Source: Bacteroidota bacterium
Lineage (GTDB): Bacteria > Bacteroidota > Ignavibacteria > Ignavibacteriales > Ignavibacteriaceae
Length of the DNA stretch: 64,000 bases
Direction of reading: 5' to 3'
NCBI GenBank assembly: GCA_022564295.1
Contig: JADFLR010000021.1
Coordinates: forward strand, 1 to 64,000
Part shown: one piece after another, positions 38,356 to 49,200 of the stretch
Numbering within the stretch: position 1 is the stretch's first letter
How the letters are laid out: the number at the start of each line of letters is the position of its first letter
The notes under the pieces: model-generated
The model's database searches: none
Seen by the model: only the letters and a program-made list of their open reading frames with translations
Told to the model about the DNA's origin: nothing
Made by a program: the position numbers and the translations under genes

Positions 38356-39393
38356 ATGATGAAGTTATCAGATTTTAAATATAATTTGCCCAAAACAGTA
38401 ATAGCCAAGTATCCTGTTTTACCAAGAGATAAAGCAAAGCTAATGGTTGTAAATAGGGAGACTCAGGAATTAGAAACAAAAAAGTTCAGTAAGGTTTCTG
38501 ATTACATGAATAAGGGTGATGTAATGGTTGTTAACGAAACACGAGTCTTCCAGGCAAGATTGTTCGGTCAAAAGGAAAAGACAAATGCTAAGATAGAAGT
38601 TTTTCTTTTGCGGGAGCTTAATGAAACGGAATGTATTTGGGATGTAATTGTTGATCCGGCAAGGAAGGTAAGAATAGGTAATAAGATTTACTTTAACGAT
38701 AAACTTTGGTGTGAAGTTATTGACAATACAACTTCACGTGGAAGAACGGTAAGGTTTAATCAACCCGGTAATATTTTTAAAGCTGTGGATAAAATTGGTG
38801 TGACTCCTCTGCCTCCGTATATTAAAAGAGATCCGGAACCAGCGGACAGGGATAATTACCAAACTTTATTTGCCAGAGTTGATGGTGCTGTTGCTGCACC
38901 AACAGCGGGGCTGCACTTTACAAGTCGTTTAATACAAAAAATTAAGAATAAAGGAGTAACAATTGTTCCGGTTATTCTTCATATTGGTTTAGGAACTTTC
39001 AGACCTGTAGAGGTAGAAGACTTAACGAAACATAGAATGGATTCGGAATACTTCGAGATTTCCCAAAGGACAGCAGATAAAGTTAACAAAGCATTGGAAG
39101 CAAAGAAAAATGTTTTTGTTGTTGGAACAAGCACTTGCCGTGCGCTGGAAACAAGCACTACAGCAGACGGAATGCTTAAAGAAAACAGCGGATGGACGGA
39201 TAAATTTATTTATCCTCCTTACGAATTTAATATAACGACAAAACTTATTACAAACTTTCATATGCCGGAATCTACTTTGTTAATGCTAACTTCTGCTTTT
39301 GCAGAAACCGATTTAATTTTTAAAGCATATAAAAAAGCATTAAAGGAAAAATATCGTTTTCTTAGTTACGGCGATGCAATGATAATAGTATGA
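38356..39393 (+). CDS. queA: S-adenosylmethionine:tRNA ribosyltransferase-isomerase
   Basis: A 345-residue QueA, which transfers and isomerises the ribosyl group of SAM onto preQ1 in tRNA to make epoxyqueuosine. It starts MMKLSDFKYNLPK.IAKYP with the family's conserved VVNETRVFQARL, PLPPYIKR, APTAGLHFT and NFHMPESTLLML segments. It uses the product of queC/queF, encoded 16 kb upstream. The AAAGG ribosome-binding site lies 6-10 bp before two ATGs; the second (38359) may be used. Confidence 0.97.
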   Translation: MMKLSDFKYNLPKTVIAKYPVLPRDKAKLMVVNRETQELETKKFSKVSDYMNKGDVMVVNETRVFQARLFGQKEKTNAKIEVFLLRELNETECIWDVIVDPARKVRIGNKIYFNDKLWCEVIDNTTSRGRTVRFNQPGNIFKAVDKIGVTPLPPYIKRDPEPADRDNYQTLFARVDGAVAAPTAGLHFTSRLIQKIKNKGVTIVPVILHIGLGTFRPVEVEDLTKHRMDSEYFEISQRTADKVNKALEAKKNVFVVGTSTCRALETSTTADGMLKENSGWTDKFIYPPYEFNITTKLITNFHMPESTLLMLTSAFAETDLIFKAYKKALKEKYRFLSYGDAMIIV

Positions 39394-39664
39394 TTAAATG
39401 ATTGAATGGTTGTATGAGAAATGATTGTTAAAGATTTATTAAATGGGACATCAGGCTTCTGACTGATAGTAACAGAAATATTAATAGTTGTTTGATGAAT
39501 ATGATCAGACCTATTATTCATCAAAAAATAAATGAGTCTTTTATTAAAAAATTTAATAATGGTAAGTGGCAAAAGGTTATAAATAAGATTTTAAATTTAA
39601 TTTCATACAATCATGCAGCCATGCATTCATACTTAACTACGGCTGCAACTGGAAAAATAAACAG

Positions 39665-40351
39665 ATGAGGACTATCGCTATCATTCCTGCCGGAGGAAAA
39701 GGCATTAGGGGTGGCATTGCCGCTCCTAAACAATATTTAAAGTTTAACGGTAAAGAACTTATCGTTTACACACTCGATATCTTCCAGCAAAATGAAATGA
39801 TTGATGAAATAATTATCTCAGCCGAAGGTAATTATATTAACCTTCTTAACGATCTTAAAGAAAAATACAATCTCTCAAAAATTTCAAAAGTTGTTGAAGG
39901 TGGAAATACAAGACAGTATTCTGTTTACAACGCATTAAAATCACTTACTGCTGCTGCTGATAATGAACTGGTTGCAGTACACGATGCTGCGAGACCTCTC
40001 CTTCCTCAGGAAGTATTAATCGATGCAGTTCAAACCGCAAAGCAAAAAGGGAACGCACTTGTATGCATAAAAGCAAAAGACACACTTATTACAGGGAATG
40101 AGGTTGTTGAATCGTATCTTGATAGAGATGAAGTGTATTACGTTCAAACACCGCAAATCTTTCCACATTCCATTTTAATGAAAGCAATGAAAAACGCTTA
40201 TGAAAATAATTTTGTCGGAACAGATGAATCAATGCTTGTAAGACAAATAGGCGAAAAGGTAAACATTGTTGAAGGTTCTGTTTATAATTTTAAAGTTACA
40301 ACTGCCGATGATATTAAGATGTTTGAAAGGTTAATTTCTACTTCTTCTTAG
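39665..40351 (+). CDS. ispD: 2-C-methyl-D-erythritol 4-phosphate cytidylyltransferase
   Basis: A 228-residue IspD, third enzyme of the MEP isoprenoid pathway, making CDP-methylerythritol. The CTP-binding N-terminus is IIPAGGKGIRGGIAAPKQY, with the catalytic Arg/Lys. VHDAARPLLP and QTPQIFPHSIL are also conserved. The GG-I-R-G-G version of the glycine loop is slightly longer than in E. coli. It stands alone, preceded by 271 bp of non-coding DNA and convergent with the ABC ATPase genes. Confidence 0.94.
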   Translation: MRTIAIIPAGGKGIRGGIAAPKQYLKFNGKELIVYTLDIFQQNEMIDEIIISAEGNYINLLNDLKEKYNLSKISKVVEGGNTRQYSVYNALKSLTAAADNELVAVHDAARPLLPQEVLIDAVQTAKQKGNALVCIKAKDTLITGNEVVESYLDRDEVYYVQTPQIFPHSILMKAMKNAYENNFVGTDESMLVRQIGEKVNIVEGSVYNFKVTTADDIKMFERLISTSS

Positions 40352-40435
40352 AAAATTTATATTAAAAATCGTGTGTGTGAAAAGCAATAGGGATTTTTTA
40401 AGTAAAATGAAAATTGTGTTAACCCAATGGAAATG

Positions 40436-41245
40436 TCACTGTGTTTTATAATTACTTTGAATATGAATTTCTTCTTCCGATAAAGAAAACTCCTCAGCTC
40501 GTAATAAAAATTTTGTATAAGGATGTTCGGGTGAGATAAATATTTTTGATGTGTCTGCTATCTCTACTATTCTTCCGTTTTGCAGAACAATTACCCTGTG
40601 AGTAAATTTTCTTAAAATTTTTAAATCGTGACTTATGCATATCATCGTTACACCAAATTCCTCATTTAATCGGTTAAGAACTTTTACAAAATTTAGCTGG
40701 GATGTAACATCCTGTGCGGAAAATGGTTCATCTAATATTAATACTTTTGGCTTAACGGCTAACAACCTTGCGAGAGCAACTCTCTGTCTTTCTCCGCCGC
40801 TTAATTCAAATCCTCTTCTCTCCGTAAGTGCCTGGTTTATATTAAGTGTTTCAAACAGTTTGGCTTTCTTTTCGGCAATGTTAGTTTTGTTTGTGCTGGA
40901 AAGTTTTATAGCTTCATCGATAACAGCACTCACTTTTCTGTAAGGATTAATTAAATTGCTGTTGTTCTGAAAAAGAATCTGGATTGCTTGTGGGTTGTTT
41001 TTATTTGCGGATAACTTTTTGTTTAATATAAGTTCTCCGTTTGTAGGTTTGATTATTCCCGCAACCAACTTTGCCAAAGTTGATTTTCCGCCGCCTGATT
41101 CTCCGCAAATACCCAGCACATCTTCTTCGTACACAGTAAAACTTATATCAAACAATATGTCTGCGGTCATCCCTTTGCTTAAAGATAATTGTTCATCTTC
41201 AACTGAATAAGAAATATTTTTTAACTGTATCAGTTCTTCCTTCAT
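40436..41245 (-). CDS. peptide/nickel-type ABC transporter ATP-binding protein (DppF/OppF-like)
   Basis: A 269-residue ABC ATPase. Walker A is GESGGGKST, signature LSGGERQRVALARLL, Walker B VLILDEPFSAQD and switch His in CISHDLK. The C-terminal IFISPEHPYTKFLL segment is typical of oligopeptide-transporter ATPases. It overlaps the second ATPase gene by 4 bp and should power the permeases encoded on the opposite strand (43971-46240). Substrate is presumably peptides, as suggested by the adjacent SBP_bac_5 lipoprotein. Confidence 0.9.
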   Translation of the reverse strand: MKEELIQLKNISYSVEDEQLSLSKGMTADILFDISFTVYEEDVLGICGESGGGKSTLAKLVAGIIKPTNGELILNKKLSANKNNPQAIQILFQNNSNLINPYRKVSAVIDEAIKLSSTNKTNIAEKKAKLFETLNINQALTERRGFELSGGERQRVALARLLAVKPKVLILDEPFSAQDVTSQLNFVKVLNRLNEEFGVTMICISHDLKILRKFTHRVIVLQNGRIVEIADTSKIFISPEHPYTKFLLRAEEFSLSEEEIHIQSNYKTQ

Positions 41246-41982
41246 TGCACTTCTTTAATTGAATTTAACAAATCAATATCCTGCTTTGCAAAGAATTCAT
41301 CCTTTGTTTTAAATTGAGTGAGTGTTCCGTCAGATAGTAAAGCAAGTTCATCACTAACCTTTTCTGCAAAGATGATATCGTGCGTAACGATTAAAACCAT
41401 TTTGTTCTCTTCTTCTGTAAACTTCTTAATTTTTAGCAATAACAAATTGGAGATTACGTAATCAATTCCCGTGGTTGGTTCATCGAGAATGATAAGCTGC
41501 GGTTCTGCAAGGAATGCTAATATCATACTCAACCGCTGAGCCATTCCACCGCTTACTTCGTAAGAATAAAGACGGGATATTTCATTGTAGTCCGGCAGAA
41601 GAAAATATTCTAATAATTCATCAATTTTATTTTTATCGGCGAGGGAGTTATCAAAATAATATCGAAATGTTTTTAAAGGATCAAAACTGTTTGCTGCATC
41701 CTGAAACACATATCGTATTTTATTTTTTCTTATCTGAAGTAATTCATCAGCACCGCAATCTGAAATATTTTTGTTTTCCCAAATAATATTTCCGTTCACA
41801 CTAAAAATATTTTCATTAAGAAGCTTTGTTAAAGATTTAATTAATGTTGATTTCCCCGTTCCGTTCTTGCCGATGATCGTATAAACCTTTCCTTCAGAAA
41901 GTTCGAAATCAATTTTCTTTAAAAGTAAATGTGTATTGTTATTGTTTCTTATAGTTATATTTTCAATATCAACTTTAAGCAT
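41242..41982 (-). CDS. peptide/nickel-type ABC transporter ATP-binding protein (DppD/OppD-like)
   Basis: A 246-residue ABC ATPase, shorter than usual OppD (about 320 aa) because the C-terminal oligopeptide-type extension is missing. Walker A is GKNGTGKST, signature VSGGMAQRLSMIL, Walker B LIILDEPTTGID and switch His VTHDI. It is transcribed divergently from the binding-protein gene, with 84 bp between them. With the next ATPase it forms the heterodimeric motor of the transporter. Confidence 0.9.
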   Translation of the reverse strand: MLKVDIENITIRNNNNTHLLLKKIDFELSEGKVYTIIGKNGTGKSTLIKSLTKLLNENIFSVNGNIIWENKNISDCGADELLQIRKNKIRYVFQDAANSFDPLKTFRYYFDNSLADKNKIDELLEYFLLPDYNEISRLYSYEVSGGMAQRLSMILAFLAEPQLIILDEPTTGIDYVISNLLLLKIKKFTEEENKMVLIVTHDIIFAEKVSDELALLSDGTLTQFKTKDEFFAKQDIDLLNSIKEVQ

Positions 41983-42066
41983 ATTATATAAAATCTTATT
42001 TTTAATTTAGTTAGCAAAATAATAAATTATAGTAATAATTATCACAATTCTATAAAGGCATTACAA

Positions 42067-43722
42067 ATGATAAGAAAATCGTTATTCTTGTTGCCAATTC
42101 TCCTCATTATATTTTTATCTTCGTGCGGTACTAAAACCGAACACCCGAACAGAGTTGTAATTGGTATTCCCGCCGATGTTAATACATTTAATCCCTTGTT
42201 CGCTTTTAGCGTTGATGAAGGTCAAGTAACTGAATTACTTTATTTAAGCCTGGCAGATTTTAGATGGAATGAAAACCTGGGCGAACTTGAAGCGCACCCT
42301 ATGTTAGCCAATAGCTGGGAGTGGGCAGAAGATTCTTCTTCAATTACATTTTATTTACGCGATGATGTTATGTGGTCGGATAGCATTCCCTTAACTACCG
42401 AAGATGTAGTATTCTCGCTTGATGTTTATTCCGACCCGGTAGTGAACAGCAGATTGTATGGGTTTTTTGAAGACTTTTATACAGATGAAGAAAATCATAT
42501 TGATGTAAAAAAATCTTTTCTTGTTAAATCAGATTATGAATTACAAATAAACTTCAAACCAGGCGCTACGCCAAAATTAATTGATGTTGTTCATCCGGTA
42601 ATACCGAAACATATTTTTGATAAGTACGATAGAAAAGATATCGAAACGGCTGAAGCAAATTTCAATCCGGTTACAAACGGCCCTTTTGTTTTGAAAAAGT
42701 GGGACAGAAATCAAACTATTACTTTAGGTATTAATGAAAATTCTTTTTTATACAATCCAGAAAATATTAATGAACTGATTTTTAAAATTATCCCCGATTA
42801 CAAATCAAGATTGACTCAGTTAACAAAAGGTGAAATCGATTTGATGGAATTAATTAGCACAGAAGATATTGAAGAATTGAAGAATTTAGATAAAGTTACA
42901 TTGAGGACAATTGAGGGAAGAGAGTATGATTACGTTGCATGGAATAATATTGATCCGAACGTATACAAAGATGGTGGAGGAATCACCCCGAATAAATTGT
43001 TTGGAAAAAAAGAGGTAAGAATAGCACTTACTCATGCAATAAACCGGAAGGAGATACTTGAAGAATATCTTTACAATTACGGAGAGCTTGCTGCAACTCC
43101 AATTTCCCCAATCTTTAAGACATATATTAATTCTGATATCGAACAGTATAATTATGATCCTGAGAAAGCAAGAGAAATTCTTACAAAAGAAGGGTGGCGG
43201 GACACAAACAATAATGGTGTGATAGACAAAAACGGTGTTGAATTTGAATTTACGCTGAACATTCCCGGGGGTTCACCATTGAGAACTTATGCATCAGCAA
43301 TTATAAAAAATAATCTTAAAGCTGTTGGTATTAATATTAATGTTGAAACACTGGAAATGGGATCTTTAATGGATAAACTTTACTCAAAAAGCATGGATGC
43401 CTGGATGGCTGCATGGTATATTCCAATTCCAATAGAATTGAAAGCATTCTGGTATTCTGATTTACAAACCAGTCCGGTAAATTTTGTTAGTTACCAAAAT
43501 AAAAAAGCTGATAAAATTATGGATGAGTTAACAAAAAATTCTACGATTGATAAAAAGAAAAAATTGTACTTTGAGTTTCAGGAAATAATACACGAAGATG
43601 AGCCGATGACGTTTATGTATTGGACTTCAAACATCGTTGGTATAAATGAAAGTTTGAGAAACACGGGAATAGGACCTTTGGGCGCAATAACTCACTGCTG
43701 GGAATGGTCAGTTAAAAATTAG
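42067..43722 (+). CDS. peptide-binding lipoprotein (SBP_bac_5, OppA/DppA-like)
   Basis: A 551-residue family 5 solute-binding protein. The lipobox LSSC gives lipidated C20. The body has the family signature for peptide binding (LADFRW...; LTTEDVVFSLDVYSD; ALTHAINRKEIL). It should capture peptides outside the inner membrane and pass them to the permease pair. 248 bp separate it from the permease genes, unusual for an Opp operon, and this gap holds an inverted repeat. Peptide-length preference is not visible. Confidence 0.92.
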   Translation: MIRKSLFLLPILLIIFLSSCGTKTEHPNRVVIGIPADVNTFNPLFAFSVDEGQVTELLYLSLADFRWNENLGELEAHPMLANSWEWAEDSSSITFYLRDDVMWSDSIPLTTEDVVFSLDVYSDPVVNSRLYGFFEDFYTDEENHIDVKKSFLVKSDYELQINFKPGATPKLIDVVHPVIPKHIFDKYDRKDIETAEANFNPVTNGPFVLKKWDRNQTITLGINENSFLYNPENINELIFKIIPDYKSRLTQLTKGEIDLMELISTEDIEELKNLDKVTLRTIEGREYDYVAWNNIDPNVYKDGGGITPNKLFGKKEVRIALTHAINRKEILEEYLYNYGELAATPISPIFKTYINSDIEQYNYDPEKAREILTKEGWRDTNNNGVIDKNGVEFEFTLNIPGGSPLRTYASAIIKNNLKAVGININVETLEMGSLMDKLYSKSMDAWMAAWYIPIPIELKAFWYSDLQTSPVNFVSYQNKKADKIMDELTKNSTIDKKKKLYFEFQEIIHEDEPMTFMYWTSNIVGINESLRNTGIGPLGAITHCWEWSVKN

Positions 43723-43821
43723 TACTGTATGATACGAGTTCCATCTATTCTTAATAAGAAATTATGATAGATGAAATTAAAAAGATGGTTTGAAAAGCAA
43801 GATGAAGTTGAAACAAACATC

Positions 43822-43909
43822 TGTCATTCTGGAGGATACTTGTTATTGTAATGAAAAACAATTATAAACTGAATTCAAAAAATATTGACAAGATTCTTAC
43901 AGAATGACA
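43822..43909. repeat. inverted-repeat element between binding-protein and permease genes
   Basis: TGTCATTCTG (43822-43831) and its inverse CAGAATGACA (43900-43909) bound an 88-bp non-coding stretch. The same core (TCATTCTGA / TCAGAGTGACA) occurs inside the MITE-like element at 17.6 kb, so both are likely members of one dispersed family. Confidence 0.5.
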
Positions 43910-43970
43910 ATTTGAATTATATTCGCAATCAATTTTAATCTATGAAACGGGCATTTAGAAGTAGAATCAG

Positions 43971-44957
43971 ATGAATAAAGAGTTTCTTAAAGCTTTATTG
44001 AAAAGAATAATCAGTTCGCTGATAACCCTTTTTTTACTTATAAGTTTTTTATTTGTACTTATCAGGCTCTCACCGGGCGACCCGACACACAAATTTTTAT
44101 CGGCGAAATTTAGCCCCGAACTGAAAATAAAAGTCACTGCCGATTTTAAATTGGATCAACCGATATATGAACAGTATATAAATTTTGTAGCTAATATATT
44201 CAAGGGGGATTTGGGAATATCGTATAATTACAGGATGCCTGTTTTAAGTGTTGTGTGGCAATTCCTTTCTTTCACTTTGTTGTTCGCATCGATTTCGTTT
44301 GTAATTCAGATAATCATTTCATTTTACCTTTCAATAAAATCAATACGTAAAAAAGGCAATACGTTTGATAAAGTTGTTTCGAAACTTTCACTTATTGTTT
44401 ACGCTACACCTGCTTTTGTTCTTGGCGTGTTTCTAATTTATCTTTTTTCAGTTCAGCTAAATCTATTTCCTTCATCAGGTTCAAAATCATTAGACTTTGA
44501 TTCGTTTTCAATTGCGGGAAAAATCGGAGATTATTTTTGGCATCTAACTCTTCCGATAATAACGCTTTCATCAGCAGGAATAGCGATATTTTATAAATAC
44601 TTGCGGGATAATCTGGAAGAAACATATCAGCAGCCCTTCATATTAAATCTTAGGGCAAGTGGTTATGATGAAAAGGTAATATTAATAAAACACGTTTTGC
44701 CAAATGCAATTCGTCCGTTAATTTCTGTTGCAGGAATTGAACTTGGAATACTTTTAGGAGGGGCACTAATAACGGAAATAATTTTCGGGTTACCGGGAAT
44801 GGGAAGGTTGATGATGAGCTCTATTTTTGAGAGGGATTATCCGCTCGTTATCGGTTGTGCACTTACTGCAGGGCTGATTATTATAATTTCAAACTTCATT
44901 GCCGATCTGCTGAAAATGAAATTGGATAAAAGAATGATAAAGGGATTGATGAATTGA
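43971..44957 (+). CDS. peptide ABC transporter permease (DppB/OppB-like)
   Basis: A 328-residue inner-membrane permease of the BPD_transp_1 family with six predicted helices. It has a typical N-terminus (LLKRIISSLITLFLLISFLFVLIRLSPGDP, in parts) and the EAA-type loop that contacts the ATPases (ASGYDEKVILIKHVLPNA). Its stop overlaps the start of the second permease gene (TTGA), showing translational coupling. Confidence 0.93.
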   Translation: MNKEFLKALLKRIISSLITLFLLISFLFVLIRLSPGDPTHKFLSAKFSPELKIKVTADFKLDQPIYEQYINFVANIFKGDLGISYNYRMPVLSVVWQFLSFTLLFASISFVIQIIISFYLSIKSIRKKGNTFDKVVSKLSLIVYATPAFVLGVFLIYLFSVQLNLFPSSGSKSLDFDSFSIAGKIGDYFWHLTLPIITLSSAGIAIFYKYLRDNLEETYQQPFILNLRASGYDEKVILIKHVLPNAIRPLISVAGIELGILLGGALITEIIFGLPGMGRLMMSSIFERDYPLVIGCALTAGLIIIISNFIADLLKMKLDKRMIKGLMN

Positions 44958-46240
44958 AGTTTAAGCCTCAAATATGGCATCTGCTTTTATTCTTTTGGAT
45001 TACAATAATTATTATCCGCGTTGAGTTACTTATTGATTTAGTAGTTCTTTGGGCAAAATATTTTCTGTTATTTATAAGTGATTTTAACATTGCAATGCAA
45101 TTGCTTGATTTTAATTTGATTGATTCTATACTATCAATCAAGTTGTTTATAATTATCCCAATAATTCTTTTCCTTTTTAGAAAAAAAAGTTTATGGCTAA
45201 AAGCATCATTAAATTTTTCTTCTCTCACGTTAGTTATGCTTTTGCTTGCTTTTATTTTTGCACCGATTATTACAGATGAAAATCCCGAATTCCAAAAAGA
45301 TTTAAAGATGACGAAACTACTAACACCATTATCTTCGGTAAAAATTCTTCATCTTAGCAAAAAAGAGAACACACCAACATCAGCTTTAGAAAAATTTATC
45401 AATTATAAACATAAAATTATCAAACCATCTTATAATGAAAATATAATTTTAGTTAACAATGTAGAAGTGAAATCTGATCGCATTGTCTATTCACAAAAAA
45501 ATATACAAAAAGAGATTAATTTTTCTGATGTTCAAATAAAGGATGGAATTCCTTTTGTAACAAATAAAATTTTTATTTTAGGCACAGATGAATTTGGTAG
45601 AGATATATTCACACGATTAATTTACGGAGCAAGAATTTCACTGCTTGTTGGTATCGGTGCGGTAGTTGTATCTTTATTAATAGGTTTATCATTCGGATTT
45701 ATTGCTGGATTTAAAGGCGGTTTTATTGATATAATATTTAGCAGATTAACAGATTTGTTTTTAGCGTTTCCAATTATATACTTTATTGTTTTAATACTTG
45801 CATTGTTCGGCAATTCACTTTTAGCGGTAATTATTGTGCTGGGATTATCTGGCTGGATGGGGTTGTTCAAAATTGTTAAAAGCGAAGTGCTTGCTGAAAA
45901 AAATAAAGATTATATTATTACTGCTGGAATGTTAGGTCAGACGAATAGAAAAATTCTTACGAAAGAAATTCTCCCAGTAATATTTGTTCCATTGGTCGTT
46001 AATATAGTATTTCAATTTAGTAATGTTATTTTAGCCGAATCAGCATTAAGTTATCTTGGGCTTGGAACAGGAAACTCGTACCCATCATGGGGAGCAATGA
46101 TTGAATCAGGGCAGCGTTATATTATAAAGGCATGGTGGATGATTTCATTTCCAGGTCTCATTTTAGTAGCTACTCTTTTGTCAGCAAATGATTTTGGCAG
46201 AAGGTTGAATAAAGTTATTAATCCTGGAATCCGAAAATGA
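44954..46240 (+). CDS. peptide ABC transporter permease (DppC/OppC-like), extended
   Basis: A 428-residue permease, about 130 residues longer than typical DppC. The additional material is N-terminal: two or three extra hydrophobic segments (residues 5-110) and a polar, probably periplasmic insert (about 110-190) before the usual GTDEFGRDIFTRLIYGARISL motif. The EAA loop (AGMLGQTNRKILTKEILPV) is intact. The start is a TTG overlapping the dppB stop. Its own stop overlaps the start of the kinase gene (ATGA), tying the transporter to the signalling genes. Confidence 0.9.
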   Translation: MKFKPQIWHLLLFFWITIIIIRVELLIDLVVLWAKYFLLFISDFNIAMQLLDFNLIDSILSIKLFIIIPIILFLFRKKSLWLKASLNFSSLTLVMLLLAFIFAPIITDENPEFQKDLKMTKLLTPLSSVKILHLSKKENTPTSALEKFINYKHKIIKPSYNENIILVNNVEVKSDRIVYSQKNIQKEINFSDVQIKDGIPFVTNKIFILGTDEFGRDIFTRLIYGARISLLVGIGAVVVSLLIGLSFGFIAGFKGGFIDIIFSRLTDLFLAFPIIYFIVLILALFGNSLLAVIIVLGLSGWMGLFKIVKSEVLAEKNKDYIITAGMLGQTNRKILTKEILPVIFVPLVVNIVFQFSNVILAESALSYLGLGTGNSYPSWGAMIESGQRYIIKAWWMISFPGLILVATLLSANDFGRRLNKVINPGIRK

Positions 46241-49200
46241 TAAACTGCAGATTTGAAATACTTAAGCAAATTGGAAAAGGCAGAAGCGAAGTTTTTCTCT
46301 GCAAGGATATTGATTTCAACGGAAGGGAAGTTGCAGTTAAATTTTTACCTCCTAATGTAAGCGAAGAAGAATTAAAATACTTCCGGGATGAATTTTTCAC
46401 ATTAAGAAAATTAGATCATCCTAGTATTATTAAAGCATTTGAAATTGGCGAAGTTGTAATTGTTGACCAGGATGATCCCATACAGGTCGGTTCAAATTTT
46501 ATTTTACTCGAATACTTTGAGTCAACCGAGTTAACAAGTTTCAGTGAGCTGAAAGAAGAGAATAAACTAAAAGAGATTTTAAAACAGCTTTGCTCGGTTT
46601 TGTATTACCTTCACCAATCAAACTATATCTATTATGACCTCAAACCGGAAAACATACTTGTATCGGTTAATATAAATTCTACTCAGATCAAACTAATTGA
46701 TCTCGGTCTCGCAGAATATTTACCCAACCAAAATGAGCATGTTATTAAGGGAACTGCACAGTACATTGCTCCGGAATTGTTAAAGAAAGAACCTCATGAT
46801 TTCAGGGTGGATTTATACTCGTTTGGTATTTTGCTATATGAGATAATTTACGGTCATCTTCCTTTCGACGATTCCGATGAACTGAAAATTTATAAAGCAC
46901 AGGTTGAAGAAAAGTTTAACTTTCCGGAATCATCTCGGTTTAGTTCCAACTTAATCGAAATAGTTAAAAAACTTTTAGAAAAAGATCCGGAGAAAAGATA
47001 CCGGGATGCATTACAGGTTATTTGTGATTTAGGTTTTGAAATTGATGCTTCGATTTATCATAATTTTGTTCCAGCTAAAGTGTTCAGCAGCAGGCAGGAT
47101 TTCATGAATATTCTCACTGCGTACATTAACGACAAAAAAAGCAGTGAAGTGTTTTCGGTAAAGGGATTTGACGGTGCGGGTAAAAGCGCATTATTGAATA
47201 GGATGTATGAGGTGATCACAAATTCCATACTTATTAGTAATACGCAAGGAATAAGCGGAATAAATTTGATAAAACATTTTATTAAAAGGTTAATATTTAC
47301 TGGAAGCATATTCTTTAATTTAAATGATAACGAGAAGGAACATATCCTATCATTTATTACTAAATCAGAAAAAGATTATCTTGATGAACTGCATTCGATA
47401 ATTTCAATCATAACAAACAAATCGCAATTTGTGTTATTGGTTGATGATTACAACTTGTTTGATTCACTAGCAAAGGAAGTTATTTCTGAACTGATCCCGA
47501 TTTTCCAGGTGAATGGTTTAAAGGTTATAATTTCGGAAGCATCAGATTTTGATTATTCATCAGATAACATTAATAATCTTCGAGAAGTAATAGTTGGTTC
47601 ATTTACACAAACACAATTAAACGACTATTTAGAATTGGCTTTTTACGAATTGTTTCCGAGGGAAGATGTTAGTGAACTCATACTCCGTTTTGCCGACTTA
47701 CTCCCCGGCAATGTTATAGATTTTATTAAGGATATTATAAATCTACAAATCATACTTTTTGATAAGGATGGCATAACCATAAACGAAAACCTGGAAAAGA
47801 TTTCAGGTATTGAAGGTTCGATGAGTGGAATTTATGATTTACGGCTTTCGAATCTGAAAGCGGATGACATTCGTACGGCAAAAATAATTTCTGCTTTTGA
47901 GGGAAGTGTAGAGCAAAATTCACTTTCAAGGATGTTGGATATTGATCAAACAAAATTAGATGAAATATTGTCTAATTTACAAATCAATAATGTTATTCAA
48001 CCCTTTGGTGCAAACACCGTTCCGGTAATTGCATCGGATGGATTGAAAAAGCATATTTATTCCTTCGTTGATAATAAAGAAGAATTGCATGCTTCCCTTG
48101 CTGAATCGATTGCAACAAAATTACCCGGATTTAGCAGGGGCGAATTTGCACGCCAATATGAACTTGCCGGCAATTTTGAAAAAGCGTATTCAATATGGAA
48201 TGAAGAAATTGATAGCGCACAAAAACTATCGGCATTTTCTTATATTCGAGGTATTTTAACTCATATACTTGAACTGCCACTTTCCGAAACTGTAAAAAAT
48301 GAAGTAGACTTTAGATTAGCAGAAACTTTATACAAACTTAGTGATTACAATACGGCGCTAAATATCATTGAGCAAATTGAAATCGAACCGCTTCCTAAAG
48401 ATAAACTGCTCGAACTGTATATTATGAAGGGAAGCGCGATGATAAATGGTGGCAAAATAGAAGAAGGTAAAGAACTTATTAAATCTTTAATTCCTAAAGT
48501 TGAAAACGAGTATAGAAAAAGCAAGTTGTTAGTTGAAATTGCCTATGCTAAATTTGATTTAAATAATTTTGCCGAAGCAGCCGAAATGTGTAACGAAATC
48601 TTGTTAAGGCAGGAAGTCTCCAATGAAGATAGAGGAAGAATTCATAATTTATTGGGAATGTATTACCATTTTAACGAAAATGATTCGAGCTCTGCCCTAT
48701 TACAATTTGAAAAAGCTTTAAGTTGTTATGAAAAAGAAGGTTTACTTAGTAAAGAAGCTGCTATTGAAGTAAATATTGGTGTTATGCATAACATTATTGG
48801 TAATAAAGATCTGGCAGAAGCATCCTGGAAAAAGGCATTAAATATTAACCGTTCAATTGGAAACTTGGTACAGGAAGGAGTGCTGCTACTAAATAACGGC
48901 GTACACTATTTCGAAAATATAAATTTTGTTGTGGCAATTGATTATTATAAAAGAGCCTATAATATATTTCTTAGTTTGGGTAATACGAAGAATAGGGGTC
49001 TTGCATTAAGCAATTTGGGTGAAGTTTATTTTATAGTATGTGAATACCAGAATGCGTTTGAAGCGTTAGAAGAATCAAAAATAATATTAGGAGAGTCTGA
49101 TAATTTAGAAGAGTTCATCCCCGTTTTAGTTTTGTTAGCTCACTTTCATTTTACAATTGGTAATATTAAAGACTTAACCAACTTGAATAATGAAACCCTT

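Noticed and set aside
39495-39668. 57-residue ORF overlapping the ispD start
   Set aside because: No ribosome-binding site, low-complexity AT-rich composition and no recognisable protein; it appears to be a chance run in a non-coding spacer.
41242-41982. Frameshifted OppD (short 246-aa ATPase)
   Set aside because: Walker A, signature and Walker B are all in one frame and the start is normal; a missing C-terminal extension is a better explanation than a frameshift.
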